Source: CAXXOZ01 sp963676435
Lineage (GTDB): Bacteria > Bacillota > Clostridia > Lachnospirales > Lachnospiraceae
NCBI GenBank assembly: GCA_963676435.2
Contig: CAXXOZ010000020.1
Coordinates: 186,001 to 250,000 of the forward strand
DNA: 64,000 nt
Reading direction: 5' to 3'
Below the pieces are notes generated by a model. It saw only the letters and a program-made list of their open reading frames with translations, was not told where the DNA came from and searched no databases. Every line of letters starts with the position of its first letter. Position 1 is the stretch's first letter. Shown here piece after piece: positions 1-7,835 of this stretch. A program made the translations under genes and the position numbers.

Positions 1-878
1 ACCCTAGCCCTGAATATGGCGAATTAAATGTAGTTAACAACTGGGGAGTAACTACTTCTTGGCCTGAAGGTACTCCAGGAAAATTTCCAGTACACACTAA
101 AGATAAAATAGTTATCAAAGATATAACAAAATGGAAAGATTATGTAAAAGCACCAAATGTTAAATTTTCAGAAGAACTATGGCAACCATTTATTGAAGAA
201 GCTGAAAAAGTAGATAGAAGTGAATATTTTGTTACTCCATTTTTAGCTCCTGGTATTTTTGAACAATGTCACTATTTAGGCGAAATCCAGGAAACATTAG
301 TAAATTTTTATGAAGAACCAGAACATATGAAAGAACTTATAAAATATCTTACTGAGTGGGAATGTGAATTGGCAGAAGAAATATGTAAATATTTAAAACC
401 CGATGCCCTCTTTCATCATGATGATTGGGGAAGTCAAATTTCTACATTCATTTCGCCAGAAATGTTTGAAGAATTTCTTTTCCCTGCATATAAGCAACTA
501 TATGGTAAATATAAATCTTTAGGAGTAGAGATAATTGTACATCATTCTGATTCCTATGCCGCAACACTTGTTCCATATATGATAGATATGGGTATCGATA
601 TATGGCAAGGAGTTATTAATACAAACAACATTCCAGAACTAATAAAAAAATATGGTGGCAAATTAACATTTATGGGCGGTATAGATAGTTCAAAAGTTGA
701 CTTTGAAGGATGGACCAAAGAAATAATATCCGAAGAGGTTAAAAATGCTTGTGATGAAAATGGAAAACTATTTTTTATACCAAATGCATCTCAGGGAATG
801 CCAAAAAGTACTTACTCTGGAGTGTATGAAATACTTTCAGAAGAAATAGATAAATACAGCAACAACTTTTTTATATAG
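1..878 (+). CDS. URO-D family protein (corrinoid methyltransferase-like), 5' end cut by window
   Basis: The reading frame is open from the left edge (in frame with codons starting at base 3) to a TAA at 878, so only the last ~290 residues are visible and the ATG at 327 is internal. The sequence has the pattern of the uroporphyrinogen decarboxylase superfamily: HHDDWGSQ, SPEMFEEFLFPAYKQL, a VHHSDS segment where MtaA-type enzymes often carry a His-x-Cys zinc site, and GIDIWQGV and FMGGID near the C-terminus. In anaerobes most such paralogues are methylcobamide methyltransferases or relatives rather than heme enzymes; that reading is inference. No heme genes and no corrinoid protein gene lie in the visible neighbourhood. 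Substrate unknown. Confidence 0.85.
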   Translation, partial: PSPEYGELNVVNNWGVTTSWPEGTPGKFPVHTKDKIVIKDITKWKDYVKAPNVKFSEELWQPFIEEAEKVDRSEYFVTPFLAPGIFEQCHYLGEIQETLVNFYEEPEHMKELIKYLTEWECELAEEICKYLKPDALFHHDDWGSQISTFISPEMFEEFLFPAYKQLYGKYKSLGVEIIVHHSDSYAATLVPYMIDMGIDIWQGVINTNNIPELIKKYGGKLTFMGGIDSSKVDFEGWTKEIISEEVKNACDENGKLFFIPNASQGMPKSTYSGVYEILSEEIDKYSNNFFI

Positions 879-910
879 ATACCACATTCTCCTCACTGTT
901 TTATATTTTC

Positions 911-950
911 AAAAAAGGAAGATAATCTTTTTTAATTATCTTCCTTTTTT
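911..950. terminator. Bidirectional intrinsic terminator
   Basis: A perfect 16-bp inverted repeat (arms 911-926 and 935-950, AAAAAAGGAAGATAAT and its complement) with an 8-nt loop. The A and T ends give a T-tract in both directions, so it serves both the plus-strand URO-D-family gene and the minus-strand cdr gene, which converge here. Confidence 0.9.
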
Positions 951-2648
951 CTAGTTAAAGTTATAATCTGTTAAAATTGGCTTCCTTGATTTATTTATAT
1001 CCTGAAAATATTCGTAATAGCTTATTCCTAAAAACGATCCTGATATATTTATAATATTATCATAACCTAAATTTTTTAATATTTTTGTTGCATAATAACT
1101 TCTCTGACTGGTTCTACAATGCAAATAAACAGGTCTGTCTGTTGGAATTTCACTTAATCTGCTTCTTAATTCACCTAAAGGAATATTTATTGCATTAATC
1201 AAATGCCCGTTCTCATATTCACTTTTTTCTCTTACATCAATAATCACTTCTTCTGCCTCTACTAAATCCCTGACCTCTGATACACCTACCTGTTTGTATT
1301 CCCCTTTTAATTGATTTAATGCAACCATCGCCGCCATATTTACAACATCCTTTGCTGTACCAAATACAGGTGAATAACAAAGTTCCAACTCTTTTAAATC
1401 TTCTAAACTAGCATTCATTTTTATCATTGCAGCTATTACATCAATCCTTTTATCTACATTACCTTTTCCTATTGCCTGTGCTCCAATTATTTTACCTGTT
1501 GGCAATTCATATAACAATTTAAAATGAACCACATTACATTCAGGCATTATTCCAACTTTATCTGGAGACATTATATAAATATAATCATAATTAATATTTG
1601 ATCTTTTTGCCTGTTTTTCATTAATTCCTGTAGAAGCTGCATTCATTTCAAAAACTTTTACTATTGAAGAACCTACAACTCCTAAGTTCCCACATTCTTT
1701 GTTTATAATATGGTCTGCCACTCCTCTTGCTTGTCTTTGCGCTGGGCCTGCAAGTGGAAGTTTTGTTTTTTCTTTTGTTATTGTATTATATACTTCTATA
1801 GCATCGCCTACAGCATATATATTTTCATCATTAGTTTGAAAATTCTGATTAACTAAAATTGCTCCTGTTTGACCTAAGCTGAGTCCTGATGATTCTGCAA
1901 GTTTTACTTCTGGAATAACTCCAATAGACATCACTACACATTCAGATTCAACTATTTTTCCTGAACTCAATTTTATGCTATCATCTGTTATTTCAACCAA
2001 ACTGTCTTCTAAAATTAGTTCTATTCCTTTATCTTTCATTTCTTTATGTAAAATCTGAACCATATCATAATCAAAAGGTGTCATTATCTGATCTTGAGCT
2101 TCTACTAATGTTACATTATATCCTGCCTCTTTAAGATTTTCAGCTACTTCTATGCCTATAAATCCACCACCTATAACAGAAATATTTTTCACTTTATTAT
2201 TTTCTATATATGATTTAAGATTTGCTATATCTTCTACATTTCTAACTGTAAAAACATTTCCACTATCAACTCCTTGAATACTTTTAGGCAGTATCGCCTT
2301 TGCACCAGGGGATAATATTAAATAATCATAACTCTCAGTATAATCTCTTCCATTCTCAATGTCTTTAACTATGATTTCTTTTTTGTTTTTGTCTATTTTT
2401 ATAACTTCATTTTTAACTTTTACTTTTATATTAAATCTTTCTAAGAACAATTGAGGATTCATCATTATCAAATCTTCCTTAGTAGGAACGATACCACTTA
2501 AATAATAAGGTAACGAACAATTCGAGAATGAAACATTTGGTCCCTTTTCAAAAATTGTAATTTCATACTCTTCATTTAATCTTCTTAATCTTGCTGCCGC
2601 GCTTGCTCCACCTGCTACGCCACCTATTACTACAATCTTCTTTTTCAT
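951..2648 (-). CDS. cdr: CoA-disulfide reductase with C-terminal rhodanese domain
   Basis: 565 aa. The N-terminus has the FAD Rossmann motif GGVAGGASAAARLRRL, followed by SFSNCSLPYY with the single redox cysteine (C44) typical of CoA-disulfide reductases and some NADH oxidases/persulfide reductases. A second nucleotide-binding motif VIGGGFIGIEVAENL and an FAD motif near IYAVGDA follow. The last ~100 residues are a rhodanese domain with active cysteine C511 in HCRTSQRSY. This fusion matches CoADR-Rhd enzymes, which reduce CoA disulfide, persulfides or polysulfide with NAD(P)H in the cytoplasm; which substrate applies here cannot be told. AAGGAG lies just upstream of the ATG. It follows the liv operon but is separated from it by a terminator, so it is probably transcribed on its own. 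Confidence 0.88.
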   Translation of the reverse strand: MKKKIVVIGGVAGGASAAARLRRLNEEYEITIFEKGPNVSFSNCSLPYYLSGIVPTKEDLIMMNPQLFLERFNIKVKVKNEVIKIDKNKKEIIVKDIENGRDYTESYDYLILSPGAKAILPKSIQGVDSGNVFTVRNVEDIANLKSYIENNKVKNISVIGGGFIGIEVAENLKEAGYNVTLVEAQDQIMTPFDYDMVQILHKEMKDKGIELILEDSLVEITDDSIKLSSGKIVESECVVMSIGVIPEVKLAESSGLSLGQTGAILVNQNFQTNDENIYAVGDAIEVYNTITKEKTKLPLAGPAQRQARGVADHIINKECGNLGVVGSSIVKVFEMNAASTGINEKQAKRSNINYDYIYIMSPDKVGIMPECNVVHFKLLYELPTGKIIGAQAIGKGNVDKRIDVIAAMIKMNASLEDLKELELCYSPVFGTAKDVVNMAAMVALNQLKGEYKQVGVSEVRDLVEAEEVIIDVREKSEYENGHLINAINIPLGELRSRLSEIPTDRPVYLHCRTSQRSYYATKILKNLGYDNIINISGSFLGISYYEYFQDINKSRKPILTDYNFN

Positions 2649-2672
2649 TTTTGACTCCTTTTAAACTCAAAA

Positions 2673-2704
2673 AAAGAGGCGCCTGTTTGAAAGGCAGCCT
2701 CTTT
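2673..2704 (-). terminator. Intrinsic terminator of the liv operon
   Basis: Stem AAAGAGGC-GCCT pairs with AGGC-A-GCCTCTTT (one bulged base) around a GTTTGAA-type loop, ending in a T7 tract on the minus strand. It lies between the livK stop and the cdr start. Confidence 0.85.
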
Positions 2705-2713
2705 CACTTAATT

Positions 2714-3898
2714 TTATTCTTTTTTAACTGCTGTTGCTCCATCAAATTGGAAATAATAAATTGGAGCTTCTTTTTTACCACTAACCCACTGATATTCTCC
2801 CTGAACTCCTTCAATAACTGGAGAATTGTATAACCATTCTGCAATCGCTACTTTTTCTTCTTCGAATTTATCAGCATCTCCTGTAATGCCTAATTCCTCG
2901 TAACACTGCTTAATAGCCATAATCGCATTATAAAAGTCAGGCACAGGATTAACTACAGGAACTGCACCATCAAAGTCAGCTTTATAAGCTTCTACAAGAG
3001 CGTCCCACTCATCTGAAACATAAGTTGGATCCATTTTGTTCCATATATATGTTCCGTCTAAGGCATCAGCACCAACAACATCAATATAGTTATCTGAGAA
3101 AGAAGCAAATGAACATGTTATTCTTCTTCCTTCATCAACACCTCTTGTTCTAAGTTCTGAAACAAGTTGTGCATTTTCATCAGCTCTAAGAACTGAAATA
3201 TAACCATCTACGCCTGCGTTAATAGCCTGAACTGCAGCTGGACCACAATCTAGAGTACCTGTTTCGATTTCAACAATTTTTTCTACTGTTATACCTATTG
3301 TTGGAAGATTTTCTTCTAACAAAGTAGTTGTAGCCATCTGTGATGAATCAGTAGGACATGTAAATATTGCTACTGTTTCTATGTCTGGATTTTCTTCAAC
3401 CCATTGCTGTGCTGCTAACCAGTCACCCTCTTCTGAATCTGTCATTTCTGCGATAGCATAAGGTGAATACTGCTCTCTGATGTCATTATAAGAATATGCT
3501 GCAATACTTGCTACCTGTGCGTCAAAACCAAGCTGTCCTCCTGCTTCTGCTCCTGGAGCATCCATAGGACCAAGAATAACTAATGAATTGTCTACAACTT
3601 CACTCATAGCACTTACAGTCTCAGCTGTATCAAATTTTGTATCATAGACAACTACTTCAACCTCTTTGCCATTAATACCACCTTGAGCATTAATAACCTC
3701 TGCTGCATATTCAGCAGCCCATGATGCTGGTTTACCAACAAAGGCAACCGCACCTGTTACTGGACAAAGTACTGGTATTACGTATTTATCCGTTGAAACA
3801 CTTTCTCCGCCTTCTTCAGAACCACAGGCAGCCAGCATTGCTGCCGCTACTATACATGTAAGCAGCAAAGCAATAAACTTTTTGACTCTTGATTTCAT
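2714..3898 (-). CDS. livK: Branched-chain amino acid-type ABC transporter substrate-binding lipoprotein
   Basis: 394 aa from the ATG at 3898, which has GGAGGAG seven bases upstream; a longer reading would translate through that ribosome binding site and is rejected. The N-terminus is a lipoprotein signal peptide ending LAAC (C25). The body is a type I periplasmic-binding fold of the LivK/Peripla_BP_6 family (IPVLCPVTGAVAFVGK, INAQGGINGKEVEVVVYDT). It should be tethered to the outer face of the membrane and deliver ligand to LivH/LivM. It is the last gene of a livG-F-H-M-K operon. The ligand class (leucine/isoleucine/valine, other amides, or other small solutes) cannot be decided from sequence. 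Confidence 0.92.
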   Translation of the reverse strand: MKSRVKKFIALLLTCIVAAAMLAACGSEEGGESVSTDKYVIPVLCPVTGAVAFVGKPASWAAEYAAEVINAQGGINGKEVEVVVYDTKFDTAETVSAMSEVVDNSLVILGPMDAPGAEAGGQLGFDAQVASIAAYSYNDIREQYSPYAIAEMTDSEEGDWLAAQQWVEENPDIETVAIFTCPTDSSQMATTTLLEENLPTIGITVEKIVEIETGTLDCGPAAVQAINAGVDGYISVLRADENAQLVSELRTRGVDEGRRITCSFASFSDNYIDVVGADALDGTYIWNKMDPTYVSDEWDALVEAYKADFDGAVPVVNPVPDFYNAIMAIKQCYEELGITGDADKFEEEKVAIAEWLYNSPVIEGVQGEYQWVSGKKEAPIYYFQFDGATAVKKE

Positions 3899-3932
3899 TA
3901 AAACTCCTCCTTCTTTTTTTCGCAAAATAGTA

Positions 3933-4781
3933 TTACTTTCGCCTCATAAAAAGATTACCTACTCTTTTGGTTAATCTTCTATTTATAATGCCTTCAGGAA
4001 ACAGCATTAAAATCACAATTAAAATTACACCATATATAATTTGAGCAAATATTGCCAACTCAGACGGAATCCACTTCGAAAGTCCCCATAATAATGGAAC
4101 CGAAATTATCATTCCCCACTGAGTATATCTTCCTCCAACAAACATCATTGTCATTACTGACAACAATAATGAAAATCCAAATGTTTCAGGATAAATAACT
4201 CGCATATTAAAAGCATACATAGCTCCTGCAGTCGCACCTAAAACTGAAGATATTGTTAACCCTAAAATCGTCATTCTTTTTACATTAATTCCCAATGTAG
4301 CCGCCATGTCAGGGTCAGTATTTATTGATTCAAAAGCTCTTCCCATTCTGGATTTATCAAATCTAAAAATAAACACTCCAATTATTAGAACAATTATTAA
4401 ACAATATATAGCTAAATTTTCAACCTTAGGTATCCCAAAAATCCCTCTGGAACCTCCTAAAAAATCAAGGTTTCGAATCACAGACTGTACTATAAATATC
4501 AAAGCCATCGAAGATACTGCTGTAACAATTCCACTTGTTCTTGAAAATCCAATTGCAGGTAAAAAGCCTAAAATGGCTCCAACTATCATAGCTCCTAACA
4601 TGCAGGCCCAAAATGGCCATCCCCATGTTTTTGCTGCAAAACCTGCAAAATATCCTCCTATTGCCATACAGTATACTGTTCCGTTATATAAAAGACCTGC
4701 TCTAAAAGGAACATATGCGGCCCACGTTAATACCAGGAAAACACAACAAAAAATTATAAAATAGGTAAATGCTGTAGACAT
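3933..4781 (-). CDS. livM: Branched-chain amino acid-type ABC transporter permease LivM
   Basis: 282 aa from the ATG at 4781, with AAAGGAG upstream and 16 bp after the livH stop. A longer reading starting at 4844 would overlap livH and lacks a ribosome binding site. The protein is hydrophobic throughout, with about eight membrane segments and the LivM-type cytoplasmic loop FESINTDPDMAATLGIN that couples to the ATPases. It forms the membrane channel with LivH. Confidence 0.92.
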   Translation of the reverse strand: MSTAFTYFIIFCCVFLVLTWAAYVPFRAGLLYNGTVYCMAIGGYFAGFAAKTWGWPFWACMLGAMIVGAILGFLPAIGFSRTSGIVTAVSSMALIFIVQSVIRNLDFLGGSRGIFGIPKVENLAIYCLIIVLIIGVFIFRFDKSRMGRAFESINTDPDMAATLGINVKRMTILGLTISSVLGATAGAMYAFNMRVIYPETFGFSLLLSVMTMMFVGGRYTQWGMIISVPLLWGLSKWIPSELAIFAQIIYGVILIVILMLFPEGIINRRLTKRVGNLFMRRK

Positions 4782-4797
4782 GTTTACATACTCCTTT

Positions 4798-5673
4798 CTA
4801 ATTTGCTTTGCCAAACAATCCGTTTGGTCTCCAAATAATTGCAATCATGATTATTCCGTAAAATATTGCTTCGGTCCAGCTACCTGGCAGATATGCAAGT
4901 GCCATTGACTCTATTAGTCCCATAAACAAAGCGGATAATAATCCTCCTTTTAAATTACCCATTCCTGCAAACAGCATTAATATAACTGCTTTTGTGGCAA
5001 AATTATCGCCCACAGATGGTCCACATGTACCAATAGTCATTATGAGTAATATTGCTATTATTGCTGCTAAGAAACCTGCTAGAGCAAATCCAAAAAGACC
5101 TGTTTGTCCAAAAGGTATCCCTAACATTTTTGAAACTCTAAGATTTTGAGCCATTGCTCTCATAGCTCTACCTTTTTGTGTTTTAAACATAAACCATAAT
5201 AGTGCTACGGCAACTACAAATGCTGCAATAAGAGCTATTACATTTCCTAAAGAAAATTGAATTAATCCCCATCTTACAGTTGCACCTGAGCCTGTAATAG
5301 TATCAGGAAATGCAAAATTCCCTCCACCATTTACGAATTGTGACATAATTTCGGTTATAATTATCCCTACCGCCATAGCAAGAACTATTGTTTCAAGCTG
5401 AGCTCCACGCTTGCATAAAGGTCTAAACAATGGTTCTGTTAACATTGTAAATACTATACCAGCTACCAACATTACTAATACCGCTATAATAATATTGTCA
5501 TTTGTAATACCTAAAGTTAACCACCCTGTAGCCATAGTAAGCATAACTATATGAGCATAACCTTGATGTACAACATCTCTGACTAATACCAATAAATTCA
5601 TTCCAAGTACCAGCAATGCATATATACTTCCAGTAGCAAGACCATTTATTATCTGAGCAAGAAAACTTTCCAT
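4798..5673 (-). CDS. livH: Branched-chain amino acid-type ABC transporter permease LivH
   Basis: 291 aa, starting MESFLAQIINGLATGSIYALLVLGMNL, the characteristic LivH N-terminus, with TTGGAGTGA upstream. About eight hydrophobic segments and the coupling loop RAMRAMAQNLRVSKMLGIP are visible. It pairs with LivM to form the transmembrane channel and lies between the ATPase genes and livM. Confidence 0.93.
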   Translation of the reverse strand: MESFLAQIINGLATGSIYALLVLGMNLLVLVRDVVHQGYAHIVMLTMATGWLTLGITNDNIIIAVLVMLVAGIVFTMLTEPLFRPLCKRGAQLETIVLAMAVGIIITEIMSQFVNGGGNFAFPDTITGSGATVRWGLIQFSLGNVIALIAAFVVAVALLWFMFKTQKGRAMRAMAQNLRVSKMLGIPFGQTGLFGFALAGFLAAIIAILLIMTIGTCGPSVGDNFATKAVILMLFAGMGNLKGGLLSALFMGLIESMALAYLPGSWTEAIFYGIIMIAIIWRPNGLFGKAN

Positions 5674-5700
5674 ACTCTACTTCACTCCAATCTATTGTTA

Positions 5701-6420
5701 TTAATCTCCGCCTAAATAAGCACTTATTACTGCCGGATCATTTGCAAGCTCATCTGACTTGCCATTAAGGACTGTTTTACCTAAATCTAAAACATAGCCT
5801 CTATCAGAATACTGCAATGCCTTTCTTGCATTTTGTTCTGAGAGTAATATTGTTAACCCCTCTTCTTTTAATTCAACTAATATTTCAAACACTTTATCTA
5901 CATATGCTGGAGATAGTGCTAATGAAGGTTCGTCTAAAAGAATCATTTTGGGGCTTCCCATCATTGCTCTTCCAATTGCAAGCATTTGCTGCTCTCCACC
6001 TGAAAGGCATCCTGATTTTTGAGTTTTTCTGTCAAAAAGTATAGGAAACTTTTCAAAAACTCTTTCTAAATTATTTTCAAGAACTTCTTTATGATGATAT
6101 GCGCCCAGTTGTAAATTTTCCAATACCGTCATATGCATTAACATGCCTCTTCCCTCTGGAACAACAGAAATTCCCTTTTTAATTACTTTTTCAGTTTTTA
6201 AGTTTGTAATTTGACTGTTTTCAAAAAAAACCTGACCCTTTTTCGACTTTTGTAGACCTATAACTGTATTTATCAAAGTCGATTTCCCCGCACCATTAGA
6301 TCCAATAAGTGCTACTATCTCTCCACGGTTAACTTCTAAGTCGATTTTTTTAATAGCCTGAATTTGTCCATAATAGACTGATAAATCTTCAATTTTTAAT
6401 AATGTTTTATTCTTTCCCAA
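5701..6420 (-). CDS. livF: Branched-chain amino acid-type ABC transporter ATP-binding protein LivF
   Basis: 239 aa, normal length for LivF. Walker A GSNGAGKST, signature SGGEQQ, Walker B MILLDEPS and the H-loop region ILLSEQNARKAL are all intact. The start overlaps the end of livG by 14 bases, implying coupled translation. It forms a heterodimeric ATPase with LivG on the inner face of the LivHM channel. Confidence 0.94.
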   Translation of the reverse strand: MGKNKTLLKIEDLSVYYGQIQAIKKIDLEVNRGEIVALIGSNGAGKSTLINTVIGLQKSKKGQVFFENSQITNLKTEKVIKKGISVVPEGRGMLMHMTVLENLQLGAYHHKEVLENNLERVFEKFPILFDRKTQKSGCLSGGEQQMLAIGRAMMGSPKMILLDEPSLALSPAYVDKVFEILVELKEEGLTILLSEQNARKALQYSDRGYVLDLGKTVLNGKSDELANDPAVISAYLGGD

Positions 6421-7168
6421 GATATGCTTCCACCACCCTCGGATTATTTTTTACTTCTTCTGGTAAACCTTCTGCGATTTTTTCACCAAACTCAATGGCT
6501 GTAACTATATCAGAAACTCTCGTTACTAGTTTTACATCATGTGCAATCAGCATTACAGTTGTACCATTATCTCTGATATGAGTAATTAACTTTTCCATAA
6601 AATCGGATTCTTCAGCTCCCATACCAGCTGTAGGTTCATCTAATAATAATAATTTTGGTTCAGTAGCAAGTGCTCTGGCAATCTGTAATAATTGTTGTTC
6701 TGCCCAAACCAAATCTCCTGCCCATCTATCAGCTGATTTTTCTAAGCCTACAAATTCTAAATATTCCATTGCCTTTTCTTCAATATGTTTTTCCTGTTTA
6801 GACTTTATAAATGGAATATGGAAAAAAGTTCCTTTTATATCAGCTTTTGTTTTTGAGTAAAGCCCTGACATAGCATTTTCTAAAACTGTCATTCTAGGCA
6901 TGATTTTGGGAATCTGAAATGTCCTACTCATACCCAATTTTGAAATTTCATAAGGCATAAGCCCGTTTATATCCTGTCCGTTAAAAACAACTCTTCCAGA
7001 AGTTGGTGTATAAACACCACTTATAACATTAAAAAATGTTGTTTTTCCAGAACCATTTGGTCCAATCAGCCCATGAACACTACCTTTATTAATCTTAATA
7101 TCAACTTCTTTTAAGGCCTGAACTCCACCAAAGCATTTACTCATTATTTCAGTTTCAAGGATTTCCAA
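6407..7168 (-). CDS. livG: Branched-chain amino acid-type ABC transporter ATP-binding protein LivG
   Basis: 253 aa. Walker A GPNGSGKTT, a LivG-type signature region WAEQQLLQIARAL (the usual LSGG serine-glycine pair is replaced, as is common in LivG), Walker B LLLLDEPTAGMG and switch histidine IAHDVK. The start is TTG at 7168 with AAGGAGGG six bases upstream; the later ATG (MSKCFGG) has no such site. It is the first gene of the liv operon, with a direct-repeat array about 85 bp upstream. Confidence 0.93.
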   Translation of the reverse strand: MEILETEIMSKCFGGVQALKEVDIKINKGSVHGLIGPNGSGKTTFFNVISGVYTPTSGRVVFNGQDINGLMPYEISKLGMSRTFQIPKIMPRMTVLENAMSGLYSKTKADIKGTFFHIPFIKSKQEKHIEEKAMEYLEFVGLEKSADRWAGDLVWAEQQLLQIARALATEPKLLLLDEPTAGMGAEESDFMEKLITHIRDNGTTVMLIAHDVKLVTRVSDIVTAIEFGEKIAEGLPEEVKNNPRVVEAYLGKE

Positions 7169-7223
7169 AGTGGTCCCTCCTTCTTTTATATTCTATTTCT
7201 AAAAATAAATGTGCACACCCTAT

Positions 7224-7252
7224 TTCATAGTCATTATTTAAACAATTTAAAA
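7224..7252 (-). promoter_or_regulatory. Candidate promoter of livGFHMK
   Basis: On the minus strand an AT-rich stretch carries -10-like elements (TATGAA at 7229-7224; TAAATA at 7240-7235) but no good -35 box. The place of the -35 lies against the direct-repeat array starting at 7253, as in promoters that depend on an OmpR/PhoB-type activator. The exact -10 is uncertain. Confidence 0.4.
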
Positions 7253-7296
7253 TGTGACAGGTATGAAATGATTGTGAAATCAATGTGAAATATTTA
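7253..7296. promoter_or_regulatory. Array of four 11-bp-spaced direct repeats, liv copy
   Basis: Units start at 7253 (TGTGACAGGTA), 7264 (TGAAATGATTG), 7275 (TGAAATCAATG) and 7286 (TGAAATATTTA). The exact 11-bp phasing puts each half-site on the same DNA face, the usual layout for OmpR/PhoB-family regulators. The array is directly upstream of the liv promoter, and a second copy lies at 7758. The adjacent response regulator gene at 9199-9888 is the likeliest binder (inference). Confidence 0.75.
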
Positions 7297-7716
7297 CATC
7301 TTTTCAGGGAAAAACTTTTCAATTAAAGTTGCAATCCCATCCTGAATACACTTATCACATTCTTCATGAGTACTTCCGGCATCTTCATTTCTTATGTCTC
7401 TGCATAATAAAGATCCATGTTTTTCTTTGAATTCAAGAGCAAGTTTTTCAACAAGCTCAATTGTATCCATTTTAGAGGTATTATTTTCCAAATCACCGCT
7501 TCCATTTATTAGACCAGCCACCATTGTCATAGCACTGACAACTCCACATACTTCACCTAGACCTCCAACACCTCCGCCAAATCCTTCAGCACATTTAAAT
7601 ATATCAGTGTCTTTGATTTCCAATAAATCTGCAACCCCCATAATTACAGTTTGACAACATGTATATCCCTTGTCTTTACAGTTCTTTGATTTTTCAATTC
7701 TAGCTTCTACATTCAT
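7294..7716 (-). CDS. C_GCAxxG_C_C family probable redox protein
   Basis: 140 aa. It shows the spaced cysteine/glycine pattern of the C_GCAxxG_C_C family: YTCCQ near residue 20, a GFGGGVGGLGEVCGVV segment around residues 46-61, then GSLLCRDI and a terminal CDKCI. The family is thought to bind a metal or cofactor and often neighbours oxidoreductases or transporters, but no function is proven. AAAGGAG precedes the ATG. It lies between the liv operon and the two-component genes and has its own copy of the four-unit repeat array upstream, so it is probably co-regulated with liv. Confidence 0.85.
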   Translation of the reverse strand: MNVEARIEKSKNCKDKGYTCCQTVIMGVADLLEIKDTDIFKCAEGFGGGVGGLGEVCGVVSAMTMVAGLINGSGDLENNTSKMDTIELVEKLALEFKEKHGSLLCRDIRNEDAGSTHEECDKCIQDGIATLIEKFFPEKM

Positions 7717-7739
7717 ATATAATCTGCTCCTTTTTTAAT

Positions 7740-7757
7740 AATATAAACAAATTCATA
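7740..7757 (-). promoter_or_regulatory. Candidate promoter of the C_GCAxxG_C_C gene
   Basis: TATATT (7745-7740, minus strand) is a plausible -10. The region 17 bp upstream (TTTTGG) is a poor -35 and merges into the repeat array at 7758-7801, 12 bp from the -10. This suggests an activator-dependent promoter. Confidence 0.45.
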
Positions 7758-7801
7758 TGTAACCAAAATGAAATGAATGTGAAATCCTCGTGAAACGACA
7801 A
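7758..7801. promoter_or_regulatory. Array of four 11-bp-spaced direct repeats, C_GCAxxG_C_C copy
   Basis: Units start at 7758 (TGTAACCAAAA), 7769 (TGAAATGAATG), 7780 (TGAAATCCTCG) and 7791 (TGAAACGACAA). Phasing and unit order match the liv array, including a degenerate TGTrAC unit at the promoter-proximal end. It is the likely site of an OmpR-type regulator. Confidence 0.75.
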
Positions 7802-7830
7802 ATAATGAGCACAATAATATGCTCATTATT
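7801..7830 (-). terminator. Terminator of the two-component operon
   Basis: A perfect 11-bp stem (AATAATGAGCA/TGCTCATTATT) with an 8-nt loop just after the kinase stop codon. The following T-tract is short (TTTG), so termination may be partial. It abuts the repeat array. Confidence 0.65.
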
Positions 7831-7835
7831 ACATC

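Noticed and set aside
1..878. A heme biosynthesis uroporphyrinogen decarboxylase
   Set aside because: The protein is in the URO-D superfamily, but no other heme gene is near and such paralogues in anaerobes are usually methyltransferases; the truncated view does not allow a heme assignment.
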